A DNA stretch of 64,000 nucleotides from assembly GCA_030272585.1 (NCBI GenBank), contig BSYQ01000014.1, forward strand, positions 372,001 to 436,000, written 5' to 3'. The position numbers and the translations under genes were made by a program. Origin of the DNA: Bryopsis sp. KO-2023 (Eukaryota; Chlorophyta; Ulvophyceae; Bryopsidales; Bryopsidaceae). Shown here one piece after another: positions 1-12,043 of the stretch (its first letter is position 1; each line of letters begins with the position of its first letter). A model generated the notes under the pieces. It made no database searches. It saw only the letters and a list, made by a program, of their open reading frames with translations, and was not told the origin of the DNA.

Positions 1-952
1 ACTTGAATCGATGAATGGGATCAGTCAATGGGGTTTTTTTTCAATACAGAAAATAGAAGGGGTGCAATTCTGGGAATGTTTTTTAATAATCTCTTGTCAG
101 TGTTTTGGATTGAAAAACAATCGAGGCTTCCAACAGGATCCTTTTGTTTCAACCCACCGTCTGATATGGAAATGATCAGTCGAAATTTTGCTCATATCTC
201 AGGGCTGCTCCAAAGTCTCCATCAATTGCGGAAAAAAGAAGAAAAATTCTATTCAACTGGATGATGATGGTATTTTTCCAGTTCTACTCTATTTTTCGAA
301 TTTCATTCAGCTTCCTAAAATCCAAATCAACCGTAGCAGCTGAAAACAGCAGCACATTGTTCCACAATCAAACCACCCTTAGAAACGATTTTGAATTGTT
401 CTATTTGACCATTTGCTTATTTTGATTCAAACTACTGTTCGCCAGCATGCTGCAAGGCCTCTCGACAGGCATATCTCAGCAGCAGCATTTCCTGTGGATA
501 GTTACAGGTTATCGTATCGAAATAAAACCTGACGTTTTGCTTCTCGAGAACTGATCCATTTTTTATTTTATTTTTCTATACAAACAAACAAAGATCTGAT
601 GAGCCCTGAGAGAATACCCATCAAATGATCGACAAAGAAGCCCAATCAAACGCTCTACGCCTTTCAATAATGGATGTTTTTTTGTAATCCTTGAATGCAT
701 ATGCATTTGTACAAATAATGGAACGATAACGGCGGCTCAACAATTCCTGTCAACAGCAATGAAATTAGGAAAAAAAAGTTGACCTCTACGGTTACTGCCA
801 CCTGGCCTGTTCTCTTAAGGAACTCGAACCTTGCTTAGCTACCAGTCAAAGACTTTTGTCGTGGCCATAGACACCTTGGGTTCACAGCTCTACATACTCC
901 CGGCTAACTTGACCATTTCTCTGCGGCGGTCCCCTGCCTTGGGCTCACGACC
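1..952. other. Stretch without a supportable gene
   Basis: AT-rich sequence with short T runs and no open frame that resembles a protein. It presumably holds the 3' end or downstream region of a gene outside the window and, at its right end, the promoter and leader of the Pumilio gene. A GGTTCGAGTTCC-like block on the minus strand near 820-845 was checked as a tRNA B box and not supported. No other feature is visible. Confidence 0.5.
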
Positions 953-3235
953 ATGGCATCTTCGAACACATCAATGGTGACCATCGAAACCGCCCAAATT
1001 CCAACGAGCTTCAAGGTCTGTATTCTGCTCTGTTCGAATCATGGCACTGCACACGCACAGTACGGGTATTGTTGTTTTTGAAGTGAATTGCGCTTGGGAT
1101 TGGCTGACAGGAACAAGACGTCATGGCTTCGGCGCTCACGAAGTTCGACAACCAGCTTTTCCTGGACGGCGAAATATTCCAGGCTTTGAACTATCAAGAA
1201 ACACTCCAAAGCCAGATTCAAGGTATCCTTCCTATCCGAGCTCGAGTTCTTGGTAGAATATATTCATATATATGGAAGAGGGTTGGAGCTCAAGACGAGA
1301 TATTGTTTCTTTGCAGGATTTCCAGGCAACATGCTGGGGGCAGTGACCTTGGAAATGTTCGAGCAGCCCTTGGAGGCTCTTGGAGGGCTACTGGGACGCT
1401 GTCCTGTGAAAAAGCTTCCGGAGTTCGGCGAGGGACTTCGACTGGGGGTGAACAGCAACACACCCGCAGCGAGCTGCGATCCCAATTCCTCTCAGATCCT
1501 TGACACCATCAAGCAATTGCTGATCGATCAACAGGAAAGCATCGTCAGCCTGCTCAAGGAACAGCTTCAGGTGAGGGAGTTTGATTCCAGCTTGTTCTCT
1601 TCTTATATAGGGTATTTATCCACATGTCATATTCAATTGTGGCAATTTTGCGCCGTTCTTGGAAATATCCGATCGCAGATGTTGCGTGTACAGTTTTGAA
1701 ATGCAGAATATGTTGCTTTAGGAACTTTCCACACACGACGCTACCAAAGCACCGCCCAAACAGGAAGGGAGCAGGTCAAGCAGTTCGACGAGGGGGGTCC
1801 ACCAAGGCTGGAAGTCTAGGCCAACAAGGGTGGCAATCGATCGTTTGGCCTCCCAACCTTCACCCACGACAGTGCAAGATTCTGTCCGCCATCGCCCAGC
1901 GTACAGCTACAAGCCCAGGGCCAAAAAAGAACTGAGAACGGGAGCGAATGCCGTCCCCTTGGGATTGAAATCGAGCTCCCACCTGGATTCAAGCTCCGTA
2001 GCTTCGATCGAGGACTTCGATGCCCTGGTCGAAATCATCCGTTCACCCGATCTTAGGAGTCTGCGCGTACAGGTGGGTTGCGTTGTTTGGACCAAAGGCA
2101 AGCAAAGCAGTGAGACAGTCTCTTTGGCGGCGAGGGACTGAGAGGTTTTTTGTTTTCAGCACTGTGCTGGGTTCTACCATCAAATGAGCACCCACCAGCA
2201 TTGCAGTAGAGTCTTACAGGAAATGATCAAGGTCGCGCCACAAGCCGATATCGCAAAAATCTGCGATGAAGTCGTTCCTCATATGGAGGACCTAGCCTTC
2301 CATCCCTCGGGCAACTACATCGTTCAGGTGATCGATGGTGGCGATATTTCGATACTGGTGTGTGGCGCCACTACTGTGAGTGTTTGAGAAAAAAACACCT
2401 TGTCTTAACTCTCGATTTGTTTTTGCAGAAACTGATTGTTCATGGAGACGCGGGCATAAAGAAGGGGCTGTTTGGCGTGTTCCAAAACAATATGATGTGC
2501 TTGATCGATGACGCGTGCGGTTGTCGAGTGGCTCAAGCCGCCATCCAACATCTCGACGAAAACGACGCCGCCACCCTTGCGGGAGAGCTGGATGGGCACC
2601 TCGCGGACTGCATTCGCAGCCACAATGGAAATCACGTCGTCCAGGCCTGCATCACTCATCTGCCCATCAGCAAGCTCAGCTTCTTGATGGATTTCGTTGC
2701 TGCCGAGGCCAAGCATTTGGCGGTGCATCCGTTCGGTTGCAGAATCTTGCAGAGAATCCTGAAAAAGCCCGAAAACAGCACAGGCAGGACCAAAGTTCTC
2801 GAGGCGATTGTCGACGTTTGCGAGTGTCTTGCTGTGGATCCGTATGCAAACTACATCGTCCAAAACGCTTTGGAATATGGCACGATCGCGGTTCGAAGCA
2901 AACTTGTGAAGGCTATGGCACCCAACATACATATCTTGAGCTGCGATAAATTTGGATCCAACGTCGTCGAGAAATGCCTTGCGAAGGGAAGCACTGGCGA
3001 TGTTGAGATACTGATCAGAAGTGCGCTGGATGTTGGGCAAGAATCGGAAGGACTCAGAGGAATGGCTGAGGATAGGTTCGGCAATTATGTTGTTCAAACA
3101 ATGATTGGTATGGCCAACGAAACTCAGAGGGGGGAAATCATCAGTCGTCTGGATTCGCCGGAAAAGTTACGCAACCGTCAATTCGGAAGAGCAATCGCTC
3201 GTCTTCTGGAAAAGAAAGACTACCTTGGGTGGTAA
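953..3235 (+). CDS. Pumilio (PUF) family RNA-binding protein
   Basis: Sequence-specific mRNA-binding regulator, normally acting on 3' UTRs in the cytoplasm. Proposed exons are 953-1015, 1111-1222, 1317-1570, 1722-2072, 2160-2327 and 2429-3235, all GT-AG and in phase, giving about 584 residues. The N-terminal half is low-complexity. The C-terminal ~310 residues carry eight PUF repeats. Their base-reading residues, read directly, are SRQ, NYQ, CRQ, NHQ, CRQ, NYQ, SNE and NYQ for repeats 1-8 (for example CSRVLQ, GNYIVQ, GCRVAQ, GNHVVQ, GSNVVEK). This equals the set in human PUM1, so the expected target is UGUAUAUA; the specificity is inferred. The final repeat is followed by a short capping helix. 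The first exon is supported only by splice signals and phase. An alternative start is the ATG at 1123 inside exon 2. Family assignment is very secure. Confidence 0.93.
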
Positions 3236-3798
3236 ATGGAGGGATCCGCAAAGGGGGTGGATAGGATGTAAATTAATGCGTCGATTTTATAGAAAAGGCA
3301 AAGAAAACAAGCATTTGTAAGATAAAATATCGAAGAACTCCAGTGTTTTCATTATTAGGCTCCACTAATGACTTCACAATCTGGTGCCAATCTCAAAGCC
3401 CCACTCAACAGCTGCTAGAGCAATCAATAGATGCCGGGTGGCATCTTCGCATGTAGTTTTGTTATGTCTGTTTGCTGGAGCAATCGATTAGGCAACAGTG
3501 AGTGGTTCAATAGCCCAAAATACTCATCATTGTTCTAGATTCCCTTTCAGCAGATGCTGCGTTTCCTATTCGATAATATTTTATGCAAGACATCAAAACA
3601 GAAAATGACCCTGCCGCCCAACACAATGGACAATGTCTCTCAAGCCCCCAAAAATCAGACTGTCATTCACACCAGGCACCAAAAACAGTCCTCAAAGGAA
3701 CATCCTTACTTCCACACAAATCATTGATCGATTGACTTCCACACAAAGCTCGACTTCGTAGTTATTCCCACCAATGCAACGATGGTGCACCGCCCTTG

Positions 3799-3882
3799 TT
3801 CACATTTGATTTTTACTGATCCTTGTAATAGGAGAATATTTCTCCTACACAATGTAATTGATGTTTGTTTGTTTGTTTGTTT
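3799..3882 (+). mobile_element. 5'-truncated non-LTR-type retroposon copy, family A (TTTG tail)
   Basis: An 84-bp insertion bounded by a perfect 12-bp direct repeat, GCACCGCCCTTG, at 3787-3798 and 3883-3894. It ends in (TTTG)n preceded by a small hairpin (GGAGAA-TAT-TTCTCC at about 3831-3845). The same 3' sequence recurs at about 45797-45871 inside a longer copy. Target-site duplication, variable 5' end and simple-repeat tail are the marks of target-primed reverse transcription. This could be a SINE or the 3' end of a LINE; no coding part is present. It lies about 120 bp upstream of the SUV3-like start codon. Confidence 0.8.
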
Positions 3883-4004
3883 GCACCGCCCTTGCATTTT
3901 TGTGTACGAGCTCTCTAAAAACACAAAATGACGCAAAATTAGTCTCATCCGACACATAATCAAAAACCGGCTTATTTTTATGGGATGACTGCTGCGATGC
4001 GCAC

Positions 4005-7000
4005 ATGTTGCTGAGCCGGCGATTCGCTCGACTGATCACGGTCGTGTTGCGACCGGGATCAACCTTGGAATCGACTGCGGCTGCGGCTGATCGCTCGGGG
4101 CGTCTTCCTGGATCTGTTTTTTCGTCGGAGCCGCTCGGCGTTTTGTGCTCAGTGGAAAGGGGTTTTCGAACTTCGGTCGCCACTCAACGAAAAGCTTCGG
4201 GGGAGACAAAGGAGAGGAATAAACAGAAAAAAAAAGATGTGAAAAAAAGAGATGGGAAGGGGGAAGGGAGCCACAAGGTGTGCTGACAAACATTTTTTTT
4301 CATATTTTTTGGACATGTGAATGAATGAATGTTTGATTTACATTAGGCAAAGTTATGAAGGCCGTCCATAATGGGGTGATTTAGCCCCATATAGACATAA
4401 ATATACATATTTATTTATTTGTATCTTTTTTTTTAATGCATTGCTGTGGAAATGTGTGATGTGGGCCCACATATTATATTTATATTATATTGTAAATCAT
4501 ATATATTTTTTGGTTTTTCTTTGGGGTGGTCAGAGTTTTGTGTATATTTATAATAATAAAACAAAAAAAAAGGAAGCTACAATTTCTGAAAAACATTTTT
4601 CGACTTCATTCGAAAAAAAAAAAAAAAAACGTCGACATCACCGTGCCCAGTTTGATTACCACTGGGGTGCATGCATGCTCTTAATCTATCGAATATTCTA
4701 CAAAGGGGAAGAAATTGCTATGGAAGGGGGCTGCTTTGCTAATGTACAAATGCCAGGATATGATTTTTCACTGTTTCTTTTTGTGGGCTCATCGCTCCTC
4801 TGCCATCTGTCGCCATTTTCCTTTGAAGCACCTGATTCAACACTGGTCCATGCCACCGATATATATATATATAGATATAGATATCAGCGTGGAGCTGTCC
4901 TTTCGGCTCTTGTTTCGAATGATTTCTCTCTTTTTTTCCCATTCCTTGAAATTTCTCTTCTAGTTTTTCTCTTTTTTATGCACCTTTCCTTGATTTTTTT
5001 TTTTTTTTCCAGAGGAAGCAAAGATGGACCTATTCACCGATCGAACCTCCGAAAGACAAAGATTCCTTCGACGTTTTCGCCACCTCGGAATCCCCCAGCC
5101 ATCCAGAACAGAGGCGCAGAAAGCGAAAGGTGCATTTCGACGTGGATGCTGACAGTCTGCCTCAGCTCCCTCATTTCAGCGCCTTGATCGCCTCCGAGGC
5201 AGTGAAACTTCGAGGGGATAAGGGGCTCGCCCCCGTTCTGGACAACGATTCAAAGCTCCACATCAACGGGCTGATGAAGGAGTTCTGCAAGAGTGGTAGC
5301 GCCTCTGATAAATCGCTGGAGCTGTACGTCAATGCCGAGGTGGGGTGGTGTTGCAGCCATGATTGGAGTGGTGGTGCTATTCCTTGTGTGTGTTAAATCC
5401 CCCACATGCGACGAGACAAAAGGGGGAAAACGGATCTCAAATATGTACTTTATTAAGAAAACTGACGAAAAATTGGAATTTTTTGTAATGCAAATCGTAA
5501 TTGTGGAGAGTGGATGCATGGCCATAATATCTTTTGAGCAGGCAAATCAATCGCTGCATGTCTTATTCTGATGGGCTATGTCTGACCAAATCCGTCGAAC
5601 TGCTGAAAACCTGGAAACCTCTTTTTTGATTGGGTAGCTGTGGCCTCAAGCCTCGTCTCGATTTCGGCGTTTCATATTGAGGTCCATAACCCCCGAGGTC
5701 AGAGACCATCTGCTGGCTCATCCGAGATACTCCTCCAGAGTGGAAAAATTGCTGTTTCCTTATTTTGCCCAGTTTGTGGTGCATGAGTTCAGCCCTGAAA
5801 TCCAAGCATACAGGTATTTACCCCCTTTTTTTTTTAGAAGCACAAACAGCTTTTTTTTTAGACTCGATGTTGAGGAAAACTCTAAAATTAATGTGACCTT
5901 CTTTTCTGGATCTTAAAAAAAATTCTCTGCTCCCCCCCCCCCCCCCTCACAAGAATGAACAAAAACAAAGAAAAATTTGGCGAAAAAAGAAAAAGTTGTT
6001 TTGTGATTTCTGTATGTTTTGTTTGTTTTTTTCAACAGGGCCATCGTGGGTTCAGCAGATCTTAGAAGACCTCATGAATGGTATAAAGTTAGCAGGTCCA
6101 TTCAAAGAAAAATCATTTACCATGCAGGTAAAAAAAGGGAAGAAAGAAATTGCGAAAAAAAAAAAAGAGGAAAAATCTGACGAAAAAATGTCCCTCACTG
6201 TCGAGATATGATTATGGGTCGCCACAGGATTGATTTTCTTTTCCTTCTCTGTTTTGAAGCAAACTTTCAAAAAAATCCCCCCTGGGGTACAAAAAATAAA
6301 ATATTACAACACTTCTTCACACAAAAGATCAAACCCAGAAAAACATGAAAAGAACTATCACCGATTAAAAAAACAAAAGGAATTTTTTCTGAACAGGACA
6401 TTCTTTCTCAATTTCCTTAAGATCAACTACTCAAGGTTTTCAACATTTCCCCGATTTGCAGGTCCTACGAACAGCGGAAAAACTTACAATGCCCTGCAAG
6501 CTTTCAAATCTGCGGAGATCGGGCTGTACTGTGGACCTCTCAGACTGCTGGCGATGGAAGTATATGATTCCAGCAACTTGGATGGCGTCCGCTGTAACTT
6601 AGTCACTGGCCAAGAAAATCGACAAGTGCCTGAAGCCACTCACACATCCTGCACGGTGGAAATGGTCAGCTGCTCCAAAAGGGTGGATGTCTGTGTGATA
6701 GATGAAATTCAGGTGAGTTCAGCTATATATTAGTCATGATAATACATGTAGATATTAAGTATATTAAGATAGTATAAAAGTTTTTTTTTGAAATTTTTAT
6801 CTATTAGTCATGTAGGTGTACTGATATTTATATGTGAAAAAGAAATGCCAAAAATTGCTGAGTGCAGCCACACTTTGAAATTACTCATCACAAGATGCTA
6901 TTGTTTTTTTCAATTGAAATTAATTTAACTTAAAATTTACCCAGCATGCAGGCTCTCTCAAAGTCCAAAAAAAGGTGGTCAGTGGAGGAAGTCGAGAATT

Positions 7001-10000
7001 TACCTTACCTCCAATAACTTTTCTTTTTTCTGTTTTCTGGTGTGTTCCGATTGTTTTTTTTTTTGGAGAGATTTCTATCCACCATTCTAGAATTGACAAG
7101 AACAAAATCAAAAACGAAAATTTTCAAGAAAAAGAAACGAACATCACTGTGTTTTTTTTGGGGTTTTTTTTTTGCTTGGTCAGCTTTTGGGGGATGAGGG
7201 TCGAGGTCAAAGCTGGACGAGGGCCCTTCAAGGAGTGCCTGCCAACGAAATCCATATCTGTGGGGATGCCTCAGCAGTGCCCTTGGTTCGCCAATTGTGC
7301 AGACAAATGGGGGAGTCCCTGGAACTGAAGCATTACAAGAGGTTCACCCCACTCACGGTCGACCACGAGGGGCTGCCGAACGGATACAAGGATGTTCGAC
7401 CGGGCGATTGTATCGTGGCATTCTCCAGACGGGACATATTCGACATCAAACGGGTATGTATGTGTGTGAATGAATATATATTTATGGGTTGCATTGAATG
7501 TGAAACTGACGTTTCTAGGAGGTTTCGCTTGGGAGGTTTTGATCGGCTGGGAGGAAGGACTGAAATTGTCGATTTTTTCATTACACTGCACCACTTTTTT
7601 TTTTCTTTTTCTTTAAAAGAAAAAAAAAAGAAAGTGAAGTGTATTATTTCCCTGAGAGGATATCAATCACAGAAGTGACAGTTTCTTCTTTGACTAACAG
7701 AATTGACCTTCTGGTTCGGAATATTATCCTTGCAGATCGTGGAGGAGGAAAGCGGACTGAAAACTTGCGTGGTGTATGGAGCATTGCCTCCAGAAACCCG
7801 TCGGCAGCAAGCCAGGTTGTTCAACGATCCAGACAGTGGGTATGACGTGCTGGTCGCCAGCGATGCTGTGGGGATGGGCCTGAATTTGAACATCCGGAGA
7901 GTCGTTTTCCACACCATGTTCAAGTTCGAGGGCATATCCATGCAGCAGATCACCTCCTCTCAAATCAAACAGATCGCTGGGAGGGCAGGAAGGAGAAACA
8001 GGTTGGTTGGTTTGGCTGGTTGGGATAATCAGATGTTGTGTGGATGAGTCGATCGATGTGGGTTTTATTGTACATGAGCGGCGAGATAGCCTCAGCCTTA
8101 AAGAATGGTATATATATTATGTAATAATAATAATAATTAGGCTCTTTTTCTTATTGAAAGTGGGGGTAAAGCCCAGTCTCGAATGGATGTAACAACCAAT
8201 TCATCTCATTTTCTGTTTTTTTTTGTGTATCAGCAAGAAACAGAAGGGGGGTGGACCCCATGACAAATTTGATTTAGTCTTTCACCAGATATATGTATAT
8301 ACATTTTTATAGTAAAGTCCTGCAGTGTATCGTCCATGTCAAATCATATCAAGGGCTCACAGCCTCTTATCAATCGTTATCGATCTTTGGTGGTACCTAT
8401 TAGCTGAAATGCCGTTTTCTTCCTGCTGTAATGGAAAAAAAAGCATCTATCCGGAAGGGTTCGTCACCTGTTTCGAACTCGAGCACTTGCCCATACTGCA
8501 AGAGGCTCTGGACCTCCCCCAGTCTGCCATGAGCACTCCGGAGGCTGGGCTGTTCCCAGAGTTTGAACAGATCGAGATGTTCGCCAGTAAAGTGCCTGGA
8601 GACGACATGTGCAAGCTGTTGCAACAGCTGATGGCCGAGGCCAAGCTGGATGGAATTTTCTTTTTCTGCAAACAGGAATCCTTGATGACCATAGCAAAGT
8701 TGCTGCAAAAGGTAGTGGAATGAATGATGTTTTCGCTCTGTGGCCTATTTTGAACTAAATTTAGGATGGAAAACCCCTTGTGGGGGTGATTTTGTCTCGA
8801 TTGTCTGTATCAAACTGAAAAAAAGAGGGAAAGTGTTTTTGTTTTTTTTTCGTGCCTTGTATGCGTGTTTTTGTTTCCAATGTCTAGATTGAGGAGGAAG
8901 GCTGTGGTCCCCTTCTGACATAGCACACCCTTTGCATGGTTACAGTTGCCCGAGCTGTCGTTGAGAGAGCGATTCACTTTTGCGCTGGCCCCTGTTAATG
9001 TGCGGGATCCCAGGGTGCTGTCGGCGCTTCTGGAATTTGCGACGGTGTATGCGAGGGGTTACCCTGTGTGTTGCAAATTAGACATCCCGACAAAAATCCC
9101 CACTACTGACGATGAGCTCAAACACCTTGAAACCCTGCATCAAGTAAGGAGCATTTTTTTATCAAGCCTTTTTTTTTGAGAATCGGATTGTATTTCCTTC
9201 TGCATCAATCAATTCTTTTTTTTGAAAAAGAAGCATTTTTTATCTCGCCTTTATTTTGAGAATCGGAGTGTGTTTCCTATTTGTACATCCATCGATCGAT
9301 TGTTTGAAAATTCACCCGATCGATATGAGACATTGCATGCATGTCGAGTATTGTGAAGTTTGTGAGGCCTCCCAGCTCTGGGGCAATCGTTTTTTTGTTG
9401 GTGGTGTTTGGCATTTCTTGTTTGGCATTTCTTCTTTAATCTGTGAGTCTTGGACCGGCCATCCTCATTGTTGGTGCGTTGATGGTGGTTCAGGTGGTGG
9501 CGCTCTGGCTCTGGCTGTCCATGCGTTTCGAAGAGCAGTTTCCCGGACGAGAGAGTGCGGAGGTGGTGTTGGCCAAGATAATCAGAGTCATGGACTTGGG
9601 GCTCGAGAATTTGAGCCGCATCAATGAAGGAGACTCAGAGGCAAGTGATATATATATCAGTGGCCTCTGCACACACACCAAACTCGTTGGACAGTCATCT
9701 ACACTTCATAAATAGATTTGTTTGAATTTGTTGATCTGTTGATTTTTTTTTATTGTTGATTTGTTGCTATGGTGCTTTCAGAAACTCCCCGAACAAACAA
9801 AAAATTCGATAAGTATATTGTAAGGGGATAATGCTCTCTCCATGGACAAACACAGAATTGAAATACGGGATGCCCACCAAATGTACTTTTCAAAGTGCAG
9901 CTTTTTTTTTGTTTTTTTTAGTCGACTGGACGGGCCTAACCTCCTGACGAGGCAATGTTTTTTTTTTTTCAATTTTTTTGCTCTGGTGATTGGTTGATTG

Positions 10001-10169
10001 GTTTTGACAGGCATTCTCGTTCGGTGGGAAAGCGGACTTGAGCGATTTGACCCACAAGGCTGCAATCGCCCAGCTGCTGACAGAATTGCCGATGCAGAAA
10101 CATGTCAAAATGAAACTCCCTCTGGGGGTGACTATGGGTAGACGGCGACTGGAGCACTTTGCTTTGTGA
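4005..10169 (+). CDS. SUPV3L1: SUV3-type organellar ATP-dependent RNA helicase
   Basis: DExH-box RNA helicase, the partner of exoribonuclease in mitochondrial RNA turnover. Exons: 4005-4277, 5013-5339, 5638-5813, 6039-6127, 6462-6712, 7184-7453, 7736-8001, 8444-8711, 8946-9143, 9494-9640, 10011-10169; about 807 residues. The start [10 protein letters not shown] followed by an Arg/Ser/Ala-rich stretch looks like a mitochondrial presequence. The family hallmark RRPHEWY precedes motif I GPTNSGKT (about residue 289). Then come [10 protein letters not shown] (Ia), DEIQ (II), SDAVGMGLN (V) and QIAGRAGR (VI), followed by the SUV3 C-terminal region. Intron 10 starts with GC (GAG|GCAAGT), a textbook GC-AG donor. 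The start of exon 3 and the acceptor of exon 8 (in an A-rich run) are the least certain joins. Intron 1 carries a retroposon fragment. Confidence 0.92.
4318..4395 (-). mobile_element. Retroposon 3' fragment, family B (ATTC tail)
   Basis: Lies in intron 1 of the SUV3-like gene. Read on the minus strand it runs ...GGGCTAAATCACC, ACGGCCTTC, TAATGTAAAT and ends in (CATT)n. The same order and spacing is seen in the longer copy at 44081-44478, with roughly 80% identity over the shared part. The possible flanking duplication (GACAT) is too short to trust. It is the 3' end of a LINE or SINE, heavily 5' truncated and more diverged than the 44-kb copy. Confidence 0.6.
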
Positions 10170-12043
10170 TGCATGTGGTTCCTTGTTCTTTGTTGCATTT
10201 CTTGCCATTTCTTGATTTCGATGTAGACATATATATTATCTGGATGCCTTTCTTTACATGTTAGCATGGTAGGGTTTGGGAGTCCCATTTGTAGTCAAAA
10301 CAAATTGATTAAATGAAATCAGATTGATTAAATGAGATTCTCATTTGTAGTTAAATTGATTAAATGAGATCAGAGTTTCTTCTCCAGAGTTTTATCAATA
10401 GTTAACAGCAGCGCGCTCGTCTGTCTGTTCTCATCAATCTCATCATAAACCTGCCAAGGGGGATGCAATTCAAATCTCACACATATACTTGAAGCAATCA
10501 AGTCAATTCATCAAGTCTGGTCTGGGGTGCCATGATTTTCCTTCAATCTGGGTTAGAATGGTTAAACACATAGACAGACCGATAGACAGACCATATCATA
10601 TGTACGTCTGTACGTGGAAGACAGACTAGAAACGTTTCTTACAACAGCCACACCCATCAGATAACATACATCGTCAAAAACTATATCTAGAGCATCATCA
10701 GGTGTTCAAATCAAAGTAAAAAACCTTGCCAATATCCCACTCCTTTGGATGAAACCCCAAGCTGTCTGACTAAGAACCGTGGCAATTTTCCGTCTCCAGT
10801 AAAAATAAACTCCGTGCGATATGAACAACAATATCTATATAAATTTCCCTCCAAACCAGAACTCCTCCAACCCTCGAGCTGACCATTCCAAGACAAATTT
10901 CTGAATCTATCTTTTGCTTTCCACAGGGGAATCGACAATATATAATTGAATATATATATACGCTTCAATCGATTTTAACACCCCAGCAATAGGAAAGCAT
11001 CGGCCGCCAAGCGAAAAAAAAAAACAGAAAAAAGAAAAAAACAATTCTGAAATCGACTATACCCTCTGAAATGATACACCCTCTTGTTTTTTGTTTTCTG
11101 TTTTTTTTTCATTCTAGAACTAAGAAAAAAAAAGCGTACTTTTTTTTTGTTTCTTTTTTTTCAACCCCTCCCTGAAGGCCTCTCGAATGACCTCAATACC
11201 CAACACCCTTTTCCTTTCCGAAGAGGGAAAAAAAATAAAATTTCAAAAAATTTTCAGATTCGCAGCACTATATGCTATGTGTAAATTCATGGTGAAATGA
11301 AAAGGCTGCATGATGAACAACGGAGGACTCCACTCCCTTGAAATTAACGACAGAAAAACAAAAAACAAAACAAAAAGCAAAAAAAACAAACAAACTCTTT
11401 TCTCTTTTGGATATTTTTCTTTTCTTTTTTCTCTCTCTTTTGGATATTTTTCTTCTTTTTTTTTTGTCTCTTTCTCTAAAATCCCTTCCATGACAAATGA
11501 TAGGCTATAATGAACAACGGAGGACTCTTTACCACTCCATCAGAATTCTTGACTGAAAAAAACAATTGGAAAAAACTGTTTCCTATGGGGATTTTTCTCT
11601 TCTCTCTTTCTCAATGTCTTTCCCCCCCTCTAATTTTTTTTTCACTACATCATTGAAAAACAATATTCATTTTATGCAAGCGAACGAGTGCCGGCTGTTT
11701 TCCAGCACTAATGAGTGAATCCCGTCGATGGTGAGGTGCCTATGCATGGATTCGACCGAGTGAGCAATTTTCCATCGATGGTCGTCAATTTTCCATCGAT
11801 AGCCCTCCAACTCTGGAGCAAAAAAACAACACAACTTTTCTCATCCCCACATGGATCTTCCCCCCCTTTTGAGCCACCCCTCAAAAAAAGAAAAAAGACC
11901 CAGAGAAAGGGATGAAAATAGAAACAAAATTAGAAGCAAAAATGCCACTCCAAAGAAAAAAAAACCAGAGAAAGGGATAAAAATAGAAACAAAATTAGAA
12001 GCAAAAATGCCACCCCAACTCAAACCCTGTCTCTCTCTCTTAC
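10170..12043. other. Gene-poor low-complexity region
   Basis: Rich in A/T runs with no convincing gene. An 85-codon minus-strand frame at 10711-10968 could be a further 3' exon of the minus-strand gene at 12.0-13.5 kb, but I could not join it in phase directly to the exon ending at 12044. The phrase ATGAACAACGGAGGACTC occurs at about 11311 and again at about 11508, pointing to an old local duplication. A 65-bp tandem repeat starts at 11901. Confidence 0.4.
11901..12015. repeat. 65-bp tandem duplication, two copies
   Basis: CAGAGAAAGGGAT begins at 11901 and again at 11966. It is followed in both copies by the same A-rich ~48 bp ending AAAAATGCCAC. The two units differ at only a few positions, so the duplication is fairly recent. 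It has no coding meaning on either strand. Confidence 0.8.

Noticed and set aside
815-880. Possible tRNA on the minus strand (GGTTCGAGTTCC)
   Set aside because: The T stem does not pair properly and no matching acceptor stem or A box was found upstream.
4441-5187. 248-codon plus-strand open frame in SUV3 intron 1
   Set aside because: Mostly poly-T-derived Phe/Leu/Ile; its end overlaps exon 2 of the helicase in another frame.
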